Assembly (NCBI GenBank): GCA_934487205.1
Contig: CAKSRS010000039.1
Span: forward strand, 1 to 25,400
Direction: 5' to 3'
Length of the DNA: 25,400 nucleotides
Source of the DNA: an uncultured Clostridia bacterium
Lineage (GTDB): Bacteria; Bacillota; Clostridia; UBA1381
Below, piece after piece: positions 1-7,256 of this stretch (position 1 is its first letter; every line of letters begins with the position of its first letter). The translations under genes were made by a program, and so were the position numbers. The notes under the pieces are model-generated. The model was not told the origin of the DNA and did no database searches. It saw only the letters and a list, made by a program, of their open reading frames with translations.

Positions 1-1
1 C

Positions 2-268
2 GCTATCCTGGATCAGTCCGCTGAGAAGATAGTTGAGATTGCAAAGAGAACAGGCGCGAAGGTTTCGGGACCTATTCCGCTTCCGACAGATAAGGAAGTT
101 ATCACAATCTTAAGAGCGGTTCATAAGTATAAGGATTCTCGTGAGCAGTTCGAAAGAAGAACTCACAAAAGATTGATTGACATAGTTGTTCCGGGTGCAA
201 AAACCATGGAAGCACTATTCAAAATTGATTTACCGGCCGGCGTTGAATTTGACGTTATCCAAAAGTAA
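2..268 (+). CDS. rpsJ: 30S ribosomal protein S10, 3' part
   Basis: Only the last 88 residues are present; the N-terminus lies before the window. S10 sits in the head of the 30S subunit and, in well-studied bacteria, also works with NusB in transcription antitermination. The reading frame starts AILDQSAEKIVEIAK and contains GPIPLPT and THKRLIDIVVPGAKTMEAL, all typical of S10. It ends in TAA at 266-268. As the first gene of the S10 operon it fixes the start of the ribosomal block, whose promoter is outside the window. The identity is secure from family motifs and from the order rpsJ-rplC-rplD that follows. Confidence 0.97.
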   Translation, partial: AILDQSAEKIVEIAKRTGAKVSGPIPLPTDKEVITILRAVHKYKDSREQFERRTHKRLIDIVVPGAKTMEALFKIDLPAGVEFDVIQK

Positions 269-273
269 ATCAA

Positions 274-339
274 GACCTGAAAATGCAGTAGCTCAGGCTA
301 TGATGCAGGTCAAGTTCCCGTCTTGCTTTTTGCGGGAAC
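274..339 (+). other. Two inverted repeats in the rpsJ-rplC spacer
   Basis: The 98-base spacer holds two adjacent potential hairpins. The first pairs GACCTG (274-279) with CAGGTC (306-311) and encloses a smaller TAGC/GCTA stem (289-292 with 297-300). The second pairs GTTCCCG (314-320) with CGGGAAC (333-339). Neither is followed by a U-tract, so a terminator is unlikely. They could be a processing site or a translational control element for L3; that is inference. Confidence 0.45.
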
Positions 340-366
340 CAATAACTGAAAGAAAGGATGAATTAT

Positions 367-996
367 ATGAAAAAAGCAATTTTGGGCACAAAGCTGGGTA
401 TGACTCAGATTTTTGCTGAAGACGGAAAAGTAATCCCGGTTACCGTTATTAATGCCGGACCGTGTGTAGTTGTTCAGTCAAAAACGGTTGAAACTGACGG
501 TTACAATTCTGTTGTTGTAGGTTTCGGCGACGTAAAAGAAAAATCGCTCAACAAACCGCAGAAGGGCATCTTTGCTAAGGCAAATGTTGCAGCTAAGAAG
601 TATTTGAGGGAGTTCAGACTCGAGGACACATCAGCTCTTAACATCGGTGATGAAATTAAGGCTGAGACTTTTGAAGCCGGCGAAAAGATTGACGTTTCCG
701 GTATTTCAAAGGGTAAAGGTTTTGCAGGCCCGATGAAGAGATGGGGACTGCACAGAGGTCCTATGGCCCACGGTTCGGGTTATCACAGAGGCTCAGGTTC
801 AATGGGCGCATGTTCAAATCCCGGTCGTGTTATGAAGGGTAAGAAACTTCCGGGACATATGGGCGTTGTAAAAGTTACCGTTCAGAACCTTGAAATCGTT
901 AAGGTTGATACAGAAAATAATCTTATTCTTGTTAAGGGAGCTATTCCCGGCAATAAGGGCGGTCTCGTTACAATAAGAAACAGCGTTAAAGCGTAA
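367..996 (+). CDS. rplC: 50S ribosomal protein L3
   Basis: L3 is an early-assembly 23S rRNA-binding protein whose extended loop reaches toward the peptidyl transferase centre. The 209-residue product starts MKKAILGTKLGMTQIF, the family's usual opening, and carries the glycine- and histidine-rich loop with HRGSGSMGACSNPGR followed by KGKKLPGHMG. I chose ATG 367 over the in-frame ATG at 358. The ribosome binding site AAAGG (353-357) touches the 358 codon, but it lies a normal distance from 367, and the family begins at MKKAI. The gene is followed by rplD after 26 bases. Confidence 0.97.
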   Translation: MKKAILGTKLGMTQIFAEDGKVIPVTVINAGPCVVVQSKTVETDGYNSVVVGFGDVKEKSLNKPQKGIFAKANVAAKKYLREFRLEDTSALNIGDEIKAETFEAGEKIDVSGISKGKGFAGPMKRWGLHRGPMAHGSGYHRGSGSMGACSNPGRVMKGKKLPGHMGVVKVTVQNLEIVKVDTENNLILVKGAIPGNKGGLVTIRNSVKA

Positions 997-1022
997 GAGG
1001 GATCGGAAAGGAGGAATAAAAT

Positions 1023-1646
1023 ATGGCAACAGTTGCTGTATATAACATGGAAGGCGTTAAGACAGGTTCTATGGAAGTTTCCGATAGCATCTTCTGCGCT
1101 GAAGTGAATAAATCGGTATTGCATACGGTTGTTACCAACTATCTTGCAAACCAAAGACAAGGCACACAGAGCACCAAAACCCGTACGGAAGTCCGCGGCG
1201 GTGGTATCAAGCCTTGGAGACAGAAGGGCACAGGCCGTGCAAGACAAGGTTCAATCCGCGCTCCGCAATGGACAGGCGGAGGTGTTGCACTCGGACCCAA
1301 ACCCCGTGATTACAGATACAACATCAATAAAAAGCTGAAGAAGATTGCACTTAAGTCTGCTTTGGCTGCTAAATATGAAGCTTATGAAATTTATGTGGTT
1401 GAGGGCTTGAAGATGGAAGAAATCAAGACCGCAGCTATCGCAAAAATGCTTAAGGGTATGGAAATTGCCGGCAAAGCATTAATCGTAACAGCTGAATGTG
1501 ATGAGAAGGTTTACAAGTCAGCAAGAAACATCAAGGGTGTTACACCTACTTATGTAGATGTTCTTAATACCTATGAGGTTTTAAAGCATGACAAGTTCAT
1601 CATCTCCAAGGAAGCTGTCGCTAAAATTGAGGAGGTGCTTGCATAA
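1023..1646 (+). CDS. rplD: 50S ribosomal protein L4 (L1e)
   Basis: L4 binds 23S rRNA and lines the exit tunnel through a long loop. In Escherichia coli it also represses its own operon; whether that holds here cannot be seen. The 207-residue protein shows the loop signature RTEVRGGGIKPWRQKGTG followed by GRARQGSIRAPQW at about residues 54-88, then the C-terminal domain. A strong AAAGGAGG site precedes ATG 1023. The stop TAA (1644-1646) shares its last base with the ATG of rplW, so the two genes are probably translationally coupled. Confidence 0.97.
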   Translation: MATVAVYNMEGVKTGSMEVSDSIFCAEVNKSVLHTVVTNYLANQRQGTQSTKTRTEVRGGGIKPWRQKGTGRARQGSIRAPQWTGGGVALGPKPRDYRYNINKKLKKIALKSALAAKYEAYEIYVVEGLKMEEIKTAAIAKMLKGMEIAGKALIVTAECDEKVYKSARNIKGVTPTYVDVLNTYEVLKHDKFIISKEAVAKIEEVLA

Positions 1647-1951
1647 TGAAATTCGCACACGATATCATCAGAAAGCCAATCATCTCTGAGCGCAGCATGG
1701 AGGTTACATTTGATAAAGAAGGAAACGAAATCAAAAAGTATTCCTTTGAAGTTGCTCCGAGCGCTAATAAAATAGAGATTAAAAAGGCCGTTGAAGAAGT
1801 TTTCGGCGTTAAGGTTGCAGATGTAAACACCATGAATGTTACAGGCAAACTTAAAAGAATGGGCCGCTATGAAGGCAGACGAGCTTCTTATAAAAAGGCT
1901 ATCGTTACCCTTGCAAAGGGTTCAAAGACAATTGAGTTCTTTGATATGTAA
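1646..1951 (+). CDS. rplW: 50S ribosomal protein L23
   Basis: L23 lies at the mouth of the peptide exit tunnel, where trigger factor and signal recognition particle dock in studied bacteria. The 101-residue product has the usual start (HDIIRKPIISERSM) and the FEVAPSANKIEIKKAVEEVF segment of the family, then GRYEGRRASYKKAIV near the C-terminus. The start codon overlaps the rplD stop by one base (TAATG), and a GAGGTG site lies inside the end of rplD. Size and order match the standard S10 operon. Confidence 0.96.
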   Translation: MKFAHDIIRKPIISERSMEVTFDKEGNEIKKYSFEVAPSANKIEIKKAVEEVFGVKVADVNTMNVTGKLKRMGRYEGRRASYKKAIVTLAKGSKTIEFFDM

Positions 1952-1975
1952 TTATTAAAATAGGAGGAAAGTAAA

Positions 1976-2809
1976 ATGGCTATCAGAAATTATAAGCCTA
2001 CCTCTCCTGCAAGAAGACATATGACGGTTTCCGATTTTGCTGAAATCACAAAGTTTGAGCCGGAACGTTCATTATTGGCTTCTAAGAAAAAGAACGCAGG
2101 CAGAAATTCATATGGCAGAATTACTGTTCGTCACAGAGGCGGCGGTAATAAGAAGAAATACAGAATTATCGACTTCAAAAGACAGAAGGACGGTATGAAT
2201 GCAACTGTTATCGGTATCGAATACGATCCGAACCGTTCTGCAAATATCGCGCTTATTCAGTATGAAGACGGTACAAAGGCATATATCATTGCACCGCAGG
2301 GTCTGACAGACGGCGACGTTGTTGTTTCGGGCGAAGGCGCAGATATTAAGCCGGGTAACGCATTATTCTTAAAGGATATCCCTGTCGGTACACTTATCCA
2401 CAATATTGAGCTTTATCCCGGAAAGGGCGCACAGCTTGTTCGCTCGGCAGGAACATCGGCTCAGCTTATGGCTAAGGAAGGCAAGTACGCTCAGGTAAGA
2501 CTTCCTTCGGGTGAAGTTAGAATGGTTCGCCTTGAATGTAAAGCATCAATAGGTATTATAGGAAATCAGCAACATGAAAATATTTCTATCGGTAAAGCCG
2601 GCAGAAAACGTCATATGGGCTGGAGACCTACAGTCCGCGGTGTTGTAATGAACCCGAACGATCACCCGCACGGCGGTGGTGAAGGTAAATCTCCTATCGG
2701 TCGTCCTGCTCCTGTTACTCCTTGGGGTAAACCTGCTCTCGGTCTTAAGACAAGAAAGCACAGAAACAAAACCGATAAGTTTATCGTAAAGAGAAGAAAC
2801 ACTAAATAA
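1976..2809 (+). CDS. rplB: 50S ribosomal protein L2
   Basis: L2 is a primary 23S rRNA-binding protein needed for subunit association and peptidyl transferase activity. The 277-residue length is typical. The protein has the N-terminal KKKNAGRNSYGRITVRHRGG segment, the central fold, and the C-terminal signature NPNDHPHGGGEG. Its His230 matches the histidine long linked to activity (His229 in E. coli). GRPAPVTPWGKPALG follows. A TAGGAGG site lies upstream of ATG 1976. It is spaced 24 bases from rplW and 17 bases from rpsS. Confidence 0.97.
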   Translation: MAIRNYKPTSPARRHMTVSDFAEITKFEPERSLLASKKKNAGRNSYGRITVRHRGGGNKKKYRIIDFKRQKDGMNATVIGIEYDPNRSANIALIQYEDGTKAYIIAPQGLTDGDVVVSGEGADIKPGNALFLKDIPVGTLIHNIELYPGKGAQLVRSAGTSAQLMAKEGKYAQVRLPSGEVRMVRLECKASIGIIGNQQHENISIGKAGRKRHMGWRPTVRGVVMNPNDHPHGGGEGKSPIGRPAPVTPWGKPALGLKTRKHRNKTDKFIVKRRNTK

Positions 2810-2826
2810 TAAAGGAGGAATTCATA

Positions 2827-3105
2827 ATGGGTAGATCACTTAAAAAAGGACCTTTCGTTGAAGAACGTTTGATGAAACGCATCGACGCCATGAACGCCGC
2901 TAACGAAAAAAAGGTTATAAAAACCTGGTCAAGAGCTTCTACAATCTTCCCGGAAATGGTTGGACATACAATCGCTGTTCATGACGGCAGAAAGCATGTT
3001 CCGGTATTCATCAGCGAAGATATGGTAGGTCACAGACTTGGTGAATTTGCTCCTACAAGAACATTTAAGGGTCATGTCGGAGCCAAGACATCGGCAGCAA
3101 GATAA
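2827..3105 (+). CDS. rpsS: 30S ribosomal protein S19
   Basis: S19 binds the head of 16S rRNA with S13 and contacts tRNA in the A site. The 92-residue product begins MGRSLKKGPFVEERLMKRI and ends with the conserved GHRLGEFAPTRTFKGH segment. An AAAGGAGG site lies upstream of ATG 2827. The gene is followed by an unusually long spacer before rplV, where most clostridial operons leave few bases. Confidence 0.97.
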   Translation: MGRSLKKGPFVEERLMKRIDAMNAANEKKVIKTWSRASTIFPEMVGHTIAVHDGRKHVPVFISEDMVGHRLGEFAPTRTFKGHVGAKTSAAR

Positions 3106-3126
3106 AACAGTTTGATTTTTCGGATT

Positions 3127-3197
3127 TTCTGTACGAACTCCTCGTGCAGAACCGGTATTTTGGATATGTTTTACGAACTTATATTTAAAAATATAAA
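3127..3197 (+). other. Structured 121-base spacer between rpsS and rplV
   Basis: The spacer runs from 3106 to 3226 and contains no plausible gene. It has one clear hairpin: TTCTGTACGA (3127-3136) pairs with TCGTGCAGAA (3142-3151) around a five-base loop, with one G-U pair. An AT-only inverted repeat, TTATATTT/AAATATAA, follows at about 3180-3197. There is no terminator-type U-tract after the first stem. A role in mRNA processing or translational regulation of the downstream genes is possible but not shown. Confidence 0.45.
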
Positions 3198-3226
3198 TCT
3201 TAAAACTTGAAAGGAGGATTCCATTT

Positions 3227-3562
3227 ATGGAAGCACGTGCAAGTGTAAAATACGCTCGTATATCACCGAGAAAGGTGAAAATAGTTCTCGACCTTATCAG
3301 AGGTAAGGACGCAAATTATGCAATGGGTATTATCAAAAATACTCCCAAGGCTGCAAGCGAGCATCTTGAAAAATTATTGAAATCAGCTATGGCTAACGCG
3401 ACAAATAACTTCGGTATGGACGCGTCTAAGCTTTATGTAGCAGAGTGTTATGCGACTCAGGGCCCGACTCTTAAGAGAATTCAGCCCAGAGCTCAGGGCA
3501 GAGCGTTCAAGATTTTAAAGAGAACCAGCCATATCACTTTGGTATTAAAAGAAAAAGAATAA
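3227..3562 (+). CDS. rplV: 50S ribosomal protein L22
   Basis: L22 spans the large subunit, and its beta-hairpin lines the exit tunnel near the macrolide site. The 111-residue product has the conserved start (ASVKYARISPRKVKIVLDLI), the motif YVAECYATQGPTLKRIQPRA, and GRAFKILKRTSHITLVL at the C-terminal end. The AAGGAGG site is about ten bases before ATG 3227. The gene opens the rplV-rpsC-rplP-rpmC stretch, which is tightly packed again after the long spacer upstream. Confidence 0.97.
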   Translation: MEARASVKYARISPRKVKIVLDLIRGKDANYAMGIIKNTPKAASEHLEKLLKSAMANATNNFGMDASKLYVAECYATQGPTLKRIQPRAQGRAFKILKRTSHITLVLKEKE

Positions 3563-3583
3563 TCGAAAAAGGAGGTTAATCCT

Positions 3584-4288
3584 ATGGGACAAAAAGTTAA
3601 TCCGCACGGTCTTAGAGTCGGTGTTATCAAAGATTGGGACTCTAAGTGGTTTGCAGGTAAAAAGGAATTCGGAGACCAGTTGGTTGAAGATTACAATATC
3701 AGAAAGTTTGTCAAAAAGGCTTGCTTTGATGCAGGAGTTTCAAAAATTGTTGTTGAAAGAAAGCAGAACAAGGTTTATGTTACTTTGTATGTTGCAAAGC
3801 CCGGTATCGTTATCGGAAAGGGCGGCGCTGAAATCGACAAACTTAAGGCTCAGCTTGAAAAGCTGACAGGAAGAAATGTTAACGTTAATATCATGGAAGT
3901 TAAAAATCCGGATACTAACGCACAGCTTGTTGCTGAAAACATCGCGGCTCAGCTTGAAAAGAGAATTTCGTTCAGACGTGCTATGAAGCAGGTTATGGGC
4001 AGAGCTATGAGATGCGGAATTAAGGGTATCAAAACTGCTGTTTCGGGTCGTGTAGGCGGCGCTGAAATCGCAAGAACAGAGCAGTATCATGAAGGAACTA
4101 TTCCGCTGCAGACATTGAGAGCCGATATCGACTACGGTTTTGCAGAAGCTGCAACAACTTATGGTATCCTCGGCGTAAAGGTTTGGATTTATAAGGGCGA
4201 AGTTCTTGCTGAATCTTCATCAAAAAGAGAAGAAAGACAGCCAAGAAGACCCAGACCCGATCGCAAAGCGAAGGGAGGCAATAAATAA
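3584..4288 (+). CDS. rpsC: 30S ribosomal protein S3
   Basis: S3 lies at the mRNA entry channel of the 30S subunit. The 234-residue protein begins MGQKVNPHGLRVGVIKDW and contains a type II KH domain with the GKGG signature at residues 78-81. The C-terminal half carries GRVGGAEIARTEQYHEGTIPL and ends in a basic tail rich in arginine and lysine. An AAAGGAGG site precedes ATG 3584. The stop TAA (4286-4288) overlaps the ATG of rplP by one base, which suggests translational coupling. Confidence 0.97.
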   Translation: MGQKVNPHGLRVGVIKDWDSKWFAGKKEFGDQLVEDYNIRKFVKKACFDAGVSKIVVERKQNKVYVTLYVAKPGIVIGKGGAEIDKLKAQLEKLTGRNVNVNIMEVKNPDTNAQLVAENIAAQLEKRISFRRAMKQVMGRAMRCGIKGIKTAVSGRVGGAEIARTEQYHEGTIPLQTLRADIDYGFAEAATTYGILGVKVWIYKGEVLAESSSKREERQPRRPRPDRKAKGGNK

Positions 4289-4710
4289 TGTTATTACCTA
4301 AAAGAGTTAAGTACAGAAAAGTAATGCGCGGAAGAATGAAGGGTAAGGCAACACGCGGCAACGTTGTATCAAACGGTGAATACGGCTTGCAGGCGCTCGA
4401 ACCCGCATGGATTACTTCAAGACAGATTGAAGCAGCCCGTATTGCTATGACAAGATATACAAAGCGTGGCGGTCAGGTTTGGATTAAGATTTTCCCTGAT
4501 AAGCCAATCACACAGAAACCTGCCGAAACTCGAATGGGTTCAGGTAAGGGTTCTCCCGAATACTGGGTAGCTGTTGTAAAGCCGGGCAGAGTTATGTTTG
4601 AAATCGGCGGCGTTTCGGAAGAAGTCGCAAAAGAAGCTCTCCGTCTTGCTATGCACAAGCTTCCGGTTAAGTGTAAATTCGTAAAACGTGAAGCGAAGGA
4701 TGGTGAATAA
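4288..4710 (+). CDS. rplP: 50S ribosomal protein L16
   Basis: L16 binds near the A and P sites and helps place tRNA in the large subunit. The 140-residue product begins MLLPKRVKYRKVMRGRMKG and carries GEYGLQALEPAWITSRQIEA and RMGSGKGSPEYWVAVVKPGR, the family hallmarks. The GAAGGGAGG site lies inside the last codons of rpsC. The start overlaps the rpsC stop, and only two bases separate its own stop from rpmC, so the three genes form a coupled group. Confidence 0.97.
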   Translation: MLLPKRVKYRKVMRGRMKGKATRGNVVSNGEYGLQALEPAWITSRQIEAARIAMTRYTKRGGQVWIKIFPDKPITQKPAETRMGSGKGSPEYWVAVVKPGRVMFEIGGVSEEVAKEALRLAMHKLPVKCKFVKREAKDGE

Positions 4711-4712
4711 GA

Positions 4713-4916
4713 ATGAAAGTAACTGAGCTGAGAGAACTCTCTGCAGAAGAATTGCAGTCAAAACTTGCAGACAGCAAGCAAGAGTTGTTTAACTTAAGAT
4801 TTCAACATGCGATTAACCAACTTGATAACCCCAAAAAGATTACTGAGGTTAAAAAGACAATCGCTCGTATAAAGACCATCATTCATGAAAGAGAATTAGA
4901 GGATTCTGCAATATAA
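4713..4916 (+). CDS. rpmC: 50S ribosomal protein L29
   Basis: L29 is a small helical protein near the tunnel exit, next to L23. The 67-residue product is a two-helix coil opening with MKVTELRELSAEELQSKL, followed by KQELFNLRFQHAINQLDNP and IARIKTIIHERE, as in the family. Its start lies two bases after the rplP stop and uses a GAAGGA site inside rplP. A 44-base spacer separates it from rpsQ. Confidence 0.96.
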   Translation: MKVTELRELSAEELQSKLADSKQELFNLRFQHAINQLDNPKKITEVKKTIARIKTIIHERELEDSAI

Positions 4917-4960
4917 TGGACGGTCAATACAGTCAAATTGTATGAAGGGAGGACTACTTC

Positions 4961-5215
4961 GTGGAAAGAAATAACCGTAAAACAAAAATCGGTAAAGTTG
5001 TCAGCGATAAGATGGAAAAAACCATTGTCGTTGCAATAGAAGAAAGTGTAAAGCACCCGCTTTACGGCAAGGTTGTAAAAAGAACTTACAAGCTGAAGGC
5101 TCATGATGAGGAAAATGCATGCGGCATCGGCGATAAGGTTAAAGTTATGGAAACAAGACCTCTGTCAAAGGATAAGAGATGGAGATTGGTTGAAATTGTT
5201 GAGAAGGCAAAATAA
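4961..5215 (+). CDS. rpsQ: 30S ribosomal protein S17 (GTG start)
   Basis: S17 is an OB-fold protein that binds 16S rRNA early in 30S assembly. The 84-residue product starts at a GTG codon placed eight bases after AAGGGAGG. It reads MERNNRKTKIGKVVSDKMEK, then KHPLYGKVVKRTYKLKAHDE and ETRPLSKDKRWRLVEIVEKA, all classic for S17. No in-frame ATG upstream fits the site. GTG starts also occur for rpsE in this operon. Confidence 0.96.
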   Translation: MERNNRKTKIGKVVSDKMEKTIVVAIEESVKHPLYGKVVKRTYKLKAHDEENACGIGDKVKVMETRPLSKDKRWRLVEIVEKAK

Positions 5216-5241
5216 TCTTTTTGCCGAAAGGAGGAAAGAAC

Positions 5242-5610
5242 ATGATACAACAGCAGACACGCTTAAAGGTTGCTGATAACACAGGCGCTAAGGAAGTTAT
5301 GTGTATTCGTGTTATGGGCGGTTCTAAGAAAAGATACGCGGCAGTAGGCGATGAAATCATCTGTTCTGTTAAGAAGGCAACACCGGGCGGCGTTGTTAAA
5401 AAAGGTGACGTTGTTAAAGCTGTCGTAGTAAGAACGGTTAAAGAGTCAAGACGCAGTGACGGTTCATATATCAGATTTGACGAGAATGCAGCGGTAATCG
5501 TAAAGGACGATAAAAATCCGAGAGGTACACGTATTTTCGGGCCGGTAGCAAGAGAGCTCCGTGATAAGGATTATATGAAAATTTTGTCATTGGCTCCCGA
5601 AGTTCTGTAA
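5242..5610 (+). CDS. rplN: 50S ribosomal protein L14
   Basis: L14 lies at the subunit interface and forms bridges with the 30S subunit. The 122-residue product begins MIQQQTRLKVADNTGAKEVM and contains IRFDENAAVIVKDDKNPRGT, followed by RIFGPVARELR, as expected for a highly conserved family of this length. I chose ATG 5242 over an upstream in-frame TTG at 5221. The AAAGGAGG site (5227-5234) sits between the two codons and serves only the ATG. It is followed by rplX after 16 bases. Confidence 0.97.
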   Translation: MIQQQTRLKVADNTGAKEVMCIRVMGGSKKRYAAVGDEIICSVKKATPGGVVKKGDVVKAVVVRTVKESRRSDGSYIRFDENAAVIVKDDKNPRGTRIFGPVARELRDKDYMKILSLAPEVL

Positions 5611-5626
5611 TAGGAGGTAAGGTACG

Positions 5627-5950
5627 ATGAAAAAAATGCATGTAAAACGCGGTGATATCGTAAAAGTTATCTCCGGAAAAGACAAGGGCAAGGAAGGCAA
5701 AATCTTAACAGCTTATCCGGAAACGGGCAGAGTTGTTGTTGAAGGCGTTGCAATTGCCAAAAAACATCAGAAAGCAAGAATGCAGGGCGAAGAAAGCGGA
5801 ATTATCCACAGAGAAGCCGCTATCGACGCGTCAAACGTTTTGAGAGTGTGCTCAAAGTGCGGTAAGGCTGCAAGAACCGGCGTTAAAATTTTGGAAGACG
5901 GTTCAAAAGTAAGATACTGCAAAAAGTGTAACGAAACATTTAACGATTAA
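5627..5950 (+). CDS. rplX: 50S ribosomal protein L24, zinc-ribbon form
   Basis: L24 is an assembly initiator that binds the 5' end of 23S rRNA. The 107-residue protein has an N-terminal KOW motif (VKRGDIVKVISGKDKGKEGK) and a C-terminal pair of cysteine knuckles at C75/C78 and C98/C101 that should bind zinc. Such zinc-type L24 forms are known in Firmicutes. A TAGGAGG site lies upstream of ATG 5627. The second methionine (residue 4) is a less likely start because it is further from the site. Confidence 0.96.
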   Translation: MKKMHVKRGDIVKVISGKDKGKEGKILTAYPETGRVVVEGVAIAKKHQKARMQGEESGIIHREAAIDASNVLRVCSKCGKAARTGVKILEDGSKVRYCKKCNETFND

Positions 5951-5973
5951 TACGGAAGGAGGCAAAAAGAACA

Positions 5974-6516
5974 ATGTCGAGAATGCAAGAAAAATATAAA
6001 AATGAAGTTGCTCCGGCACTTATGACAAAGTTCGGCTATAAAAGCGTAATGCAGATTCCGAAACTTGAAAAAATTGTTGTAAACATCGGTATGTCAGACG
6101 CAAAGGATAACCCGAAGGTTATTGATGCGGCTATGAACGACCTTGCTTTGATTACAGGTCAGAAACCTATCGTAACGAAGGCGAGAAAGTCAGTAGCTAA
6201 CTTCAAGCTGAGAGAAGGCATGAACATAGGCTGCAAAGTAACTTTGAGAGCTGAAAAGATGTACGAATTTTTGGACAGACTCTTTTCAATAGCTCTACCT
6301 CGCGTACGTGACTTTAAGGGAATTAATCCTAACTCATTTGACGGCAGAGGCAACTATGCCTTAGGTATCAAAGAACAGCTGATTTTCCCGGAAATTGAGT
6401 ATGATAAAATTGATAAAATCAGAGGTATGGATATTATCGTGGTAACAACTGCAAACACCGATGAGGAGGCTCGCGAGCTTTTGAGCTTGATGGGAGCTCC
6501 GTTTGTTCGCAGCTGA
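5974..6516 (+). CDS. rplE: 50S ribosomal protein L5
   Basis: L5 binds 5S rRNA and the central protuberance and contacts P-site tRNA. The 180-residue length is standard. The protein begins MSRMQEKYKNEVAPALMTKF and carries KIVVNIGMSDAKDNPK, GQKPIVTKARKSVANFKLRE and the C-terminal IKEQLIFPEIEYDKI motif. The AAGGAGG site is about eleven bases before ATG 5974. The nearer-looking ATG at 5983 would be too far from the site. rpsN follows after 17 bases. Confidence 0.97.
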   Translation: MSRMQEKYKNEVAPALMTKFGYKSVMQIPKLEKIVVNIGMSDAKDNPKVIDAAMNDLALITGQKPIVTKARKSVANFKLREGMNIGCKVTLRAEKMYEFLDRLFSIALPRVRDFKGINPNSFDGRGNYALGIKEQLIFPEIEYDKIDKIRGMDIIVVTTANTDEEARELLSLMGAPFVRS

Positions 6517-6533
6517 TAAGGAGGAAAAGAATA

Positions 6534-6719
6534 ATGGCAAAAAGATCTATGGTTGTTAAACAACAGAGAAAGCCTAAACATTCAACTCAAGCTTATTCAA
6601 GATGCAAAATCTGCGGCAGACCTCATGCTTATTTGAGAAAATTCGGTATTTGCCGTATCTGCTTCAGAGAACTGGCTTACAAAGGTCAGATTCCGGGCGT
6701 TAAGAAAGCAAGTTGGTAA
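6534..6719 (+). CDS. rpsN: 30S ribosomal protein S14, zinc type
   Basis: S14 completes the head of the 30S subunit. This 61-residue form is the short zinc-binding type (S14Z), with four cysteines at C24, C27, C40 and C43. Its motifs are CKICGRPHAYLRKFGICRIC followed by FRELAYKGQIPGVKKASW. Many Firmicutes carry both zinc and zinc-free forms; only the zinc form is seen here. A TAAGGAGG site precedes ATG 6534. A 72-base spacer with a hairpin follows. Confidence 0.97.
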   Translation: MAKRSMVVKQQRKPKHSTQAYSRCKICGRPHAYLRKFGICRICFRELAYKGQIPGVKKASW

Positions 6720-6720
6720 A

Positions 6721-6740
6721 ATTGAGGCAAATGCCTCGAT
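6721..6740 (+). other. Hairpin in the rpsN-rpsH spacer
   Basis: ATTGAGGC (6721-6728) can pair with GCCTCGAT (6733-6740) around AAAT, giving eight pairs with one G-U. It begins two bases after the rpsN stop codon. No U-tract follows, so it is unlikely to stop transcription. It may protect or mark the mRNA end between two coding units. Confidence 0.45.
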
Positions 6741-6791
6741 TATTAGGTAAAACAATCGATTCCCGATATATTTCGGAAGGAGGTAAATATA

Positions 6792-7187
6792 ATGCAAATA
6801 ACTGATCCAATCGCAGATATGCTTACACGTATCAGAAATGCAAACACAGCAAAGCATGAGACGGTTGACATTCCTGCGTCAAATATGAAAAAAGCTATTG
6901 CTAAAATCCTGAACGATGAAGGCTACATCAAGAGCTATCAAATCATCGAAGACGGCAAGCAGGGCGTAATCAGAGTAACTCTGAAATACAGCGGCAAGGA
7001 AAAGGTTATCAGCGGCATCAAAAGAGTTTCTAAGCCGGGTCTTAGAATGTACGCGCCGGCTGAAGAACTGCCGAGAGTTTTGAAGGGCTTGGGAATTGCA
7101 ATAATCTCAACTTCAAAGGGTATTATGACAGACAAAGAGGCTCGCAAACAGCACATTGGCGGCGAAGTTCTTGCTTTTGTTTGGTAA
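6792..7187 (+). CDS. rpsH: 30S ribosomal protein S8
   Basis: S8 is a primary 16S rRNA-binding protein; in E. coli it also represses the spc operon. The 131-residue product begins MQITDPIADMLTRIRNANTA and ends with the conserved GIAIISTSKGIMTDKEARKQ stretch and GGEVLAFVW. A GGAAGGAGG site precedes ATG 6792. The two spacers around the gene (72 and 69 bases) are longer than most in the block, and both contain weak or moderate inverted repeats. Confidence 0.97.
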   Translation: MQITDPIADMLTRIRNANTAKHETVDIPASNMKKAIAKILNDEGYIKSYQIIEDGKQGVIRVTLKYSGKEKVISGIKRVSKPGLRMYAPAEELPRVLKGLGIAIISTSKGIMTDKEARKQHIGGEVLAFVW

Positions 7188-7256
7188 TATAACTTCGGCT
7201 TGTGTTATTTCCTGAAAGCACAGGCTATGCAAAATTTTTAAGGAGGATAAAGACTT

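Noticed and set aside
186..419. Open frame crossing the end of rpsJ and start of rplC
   Set aside because: It runs through two genes in another frame and carries no family signal.
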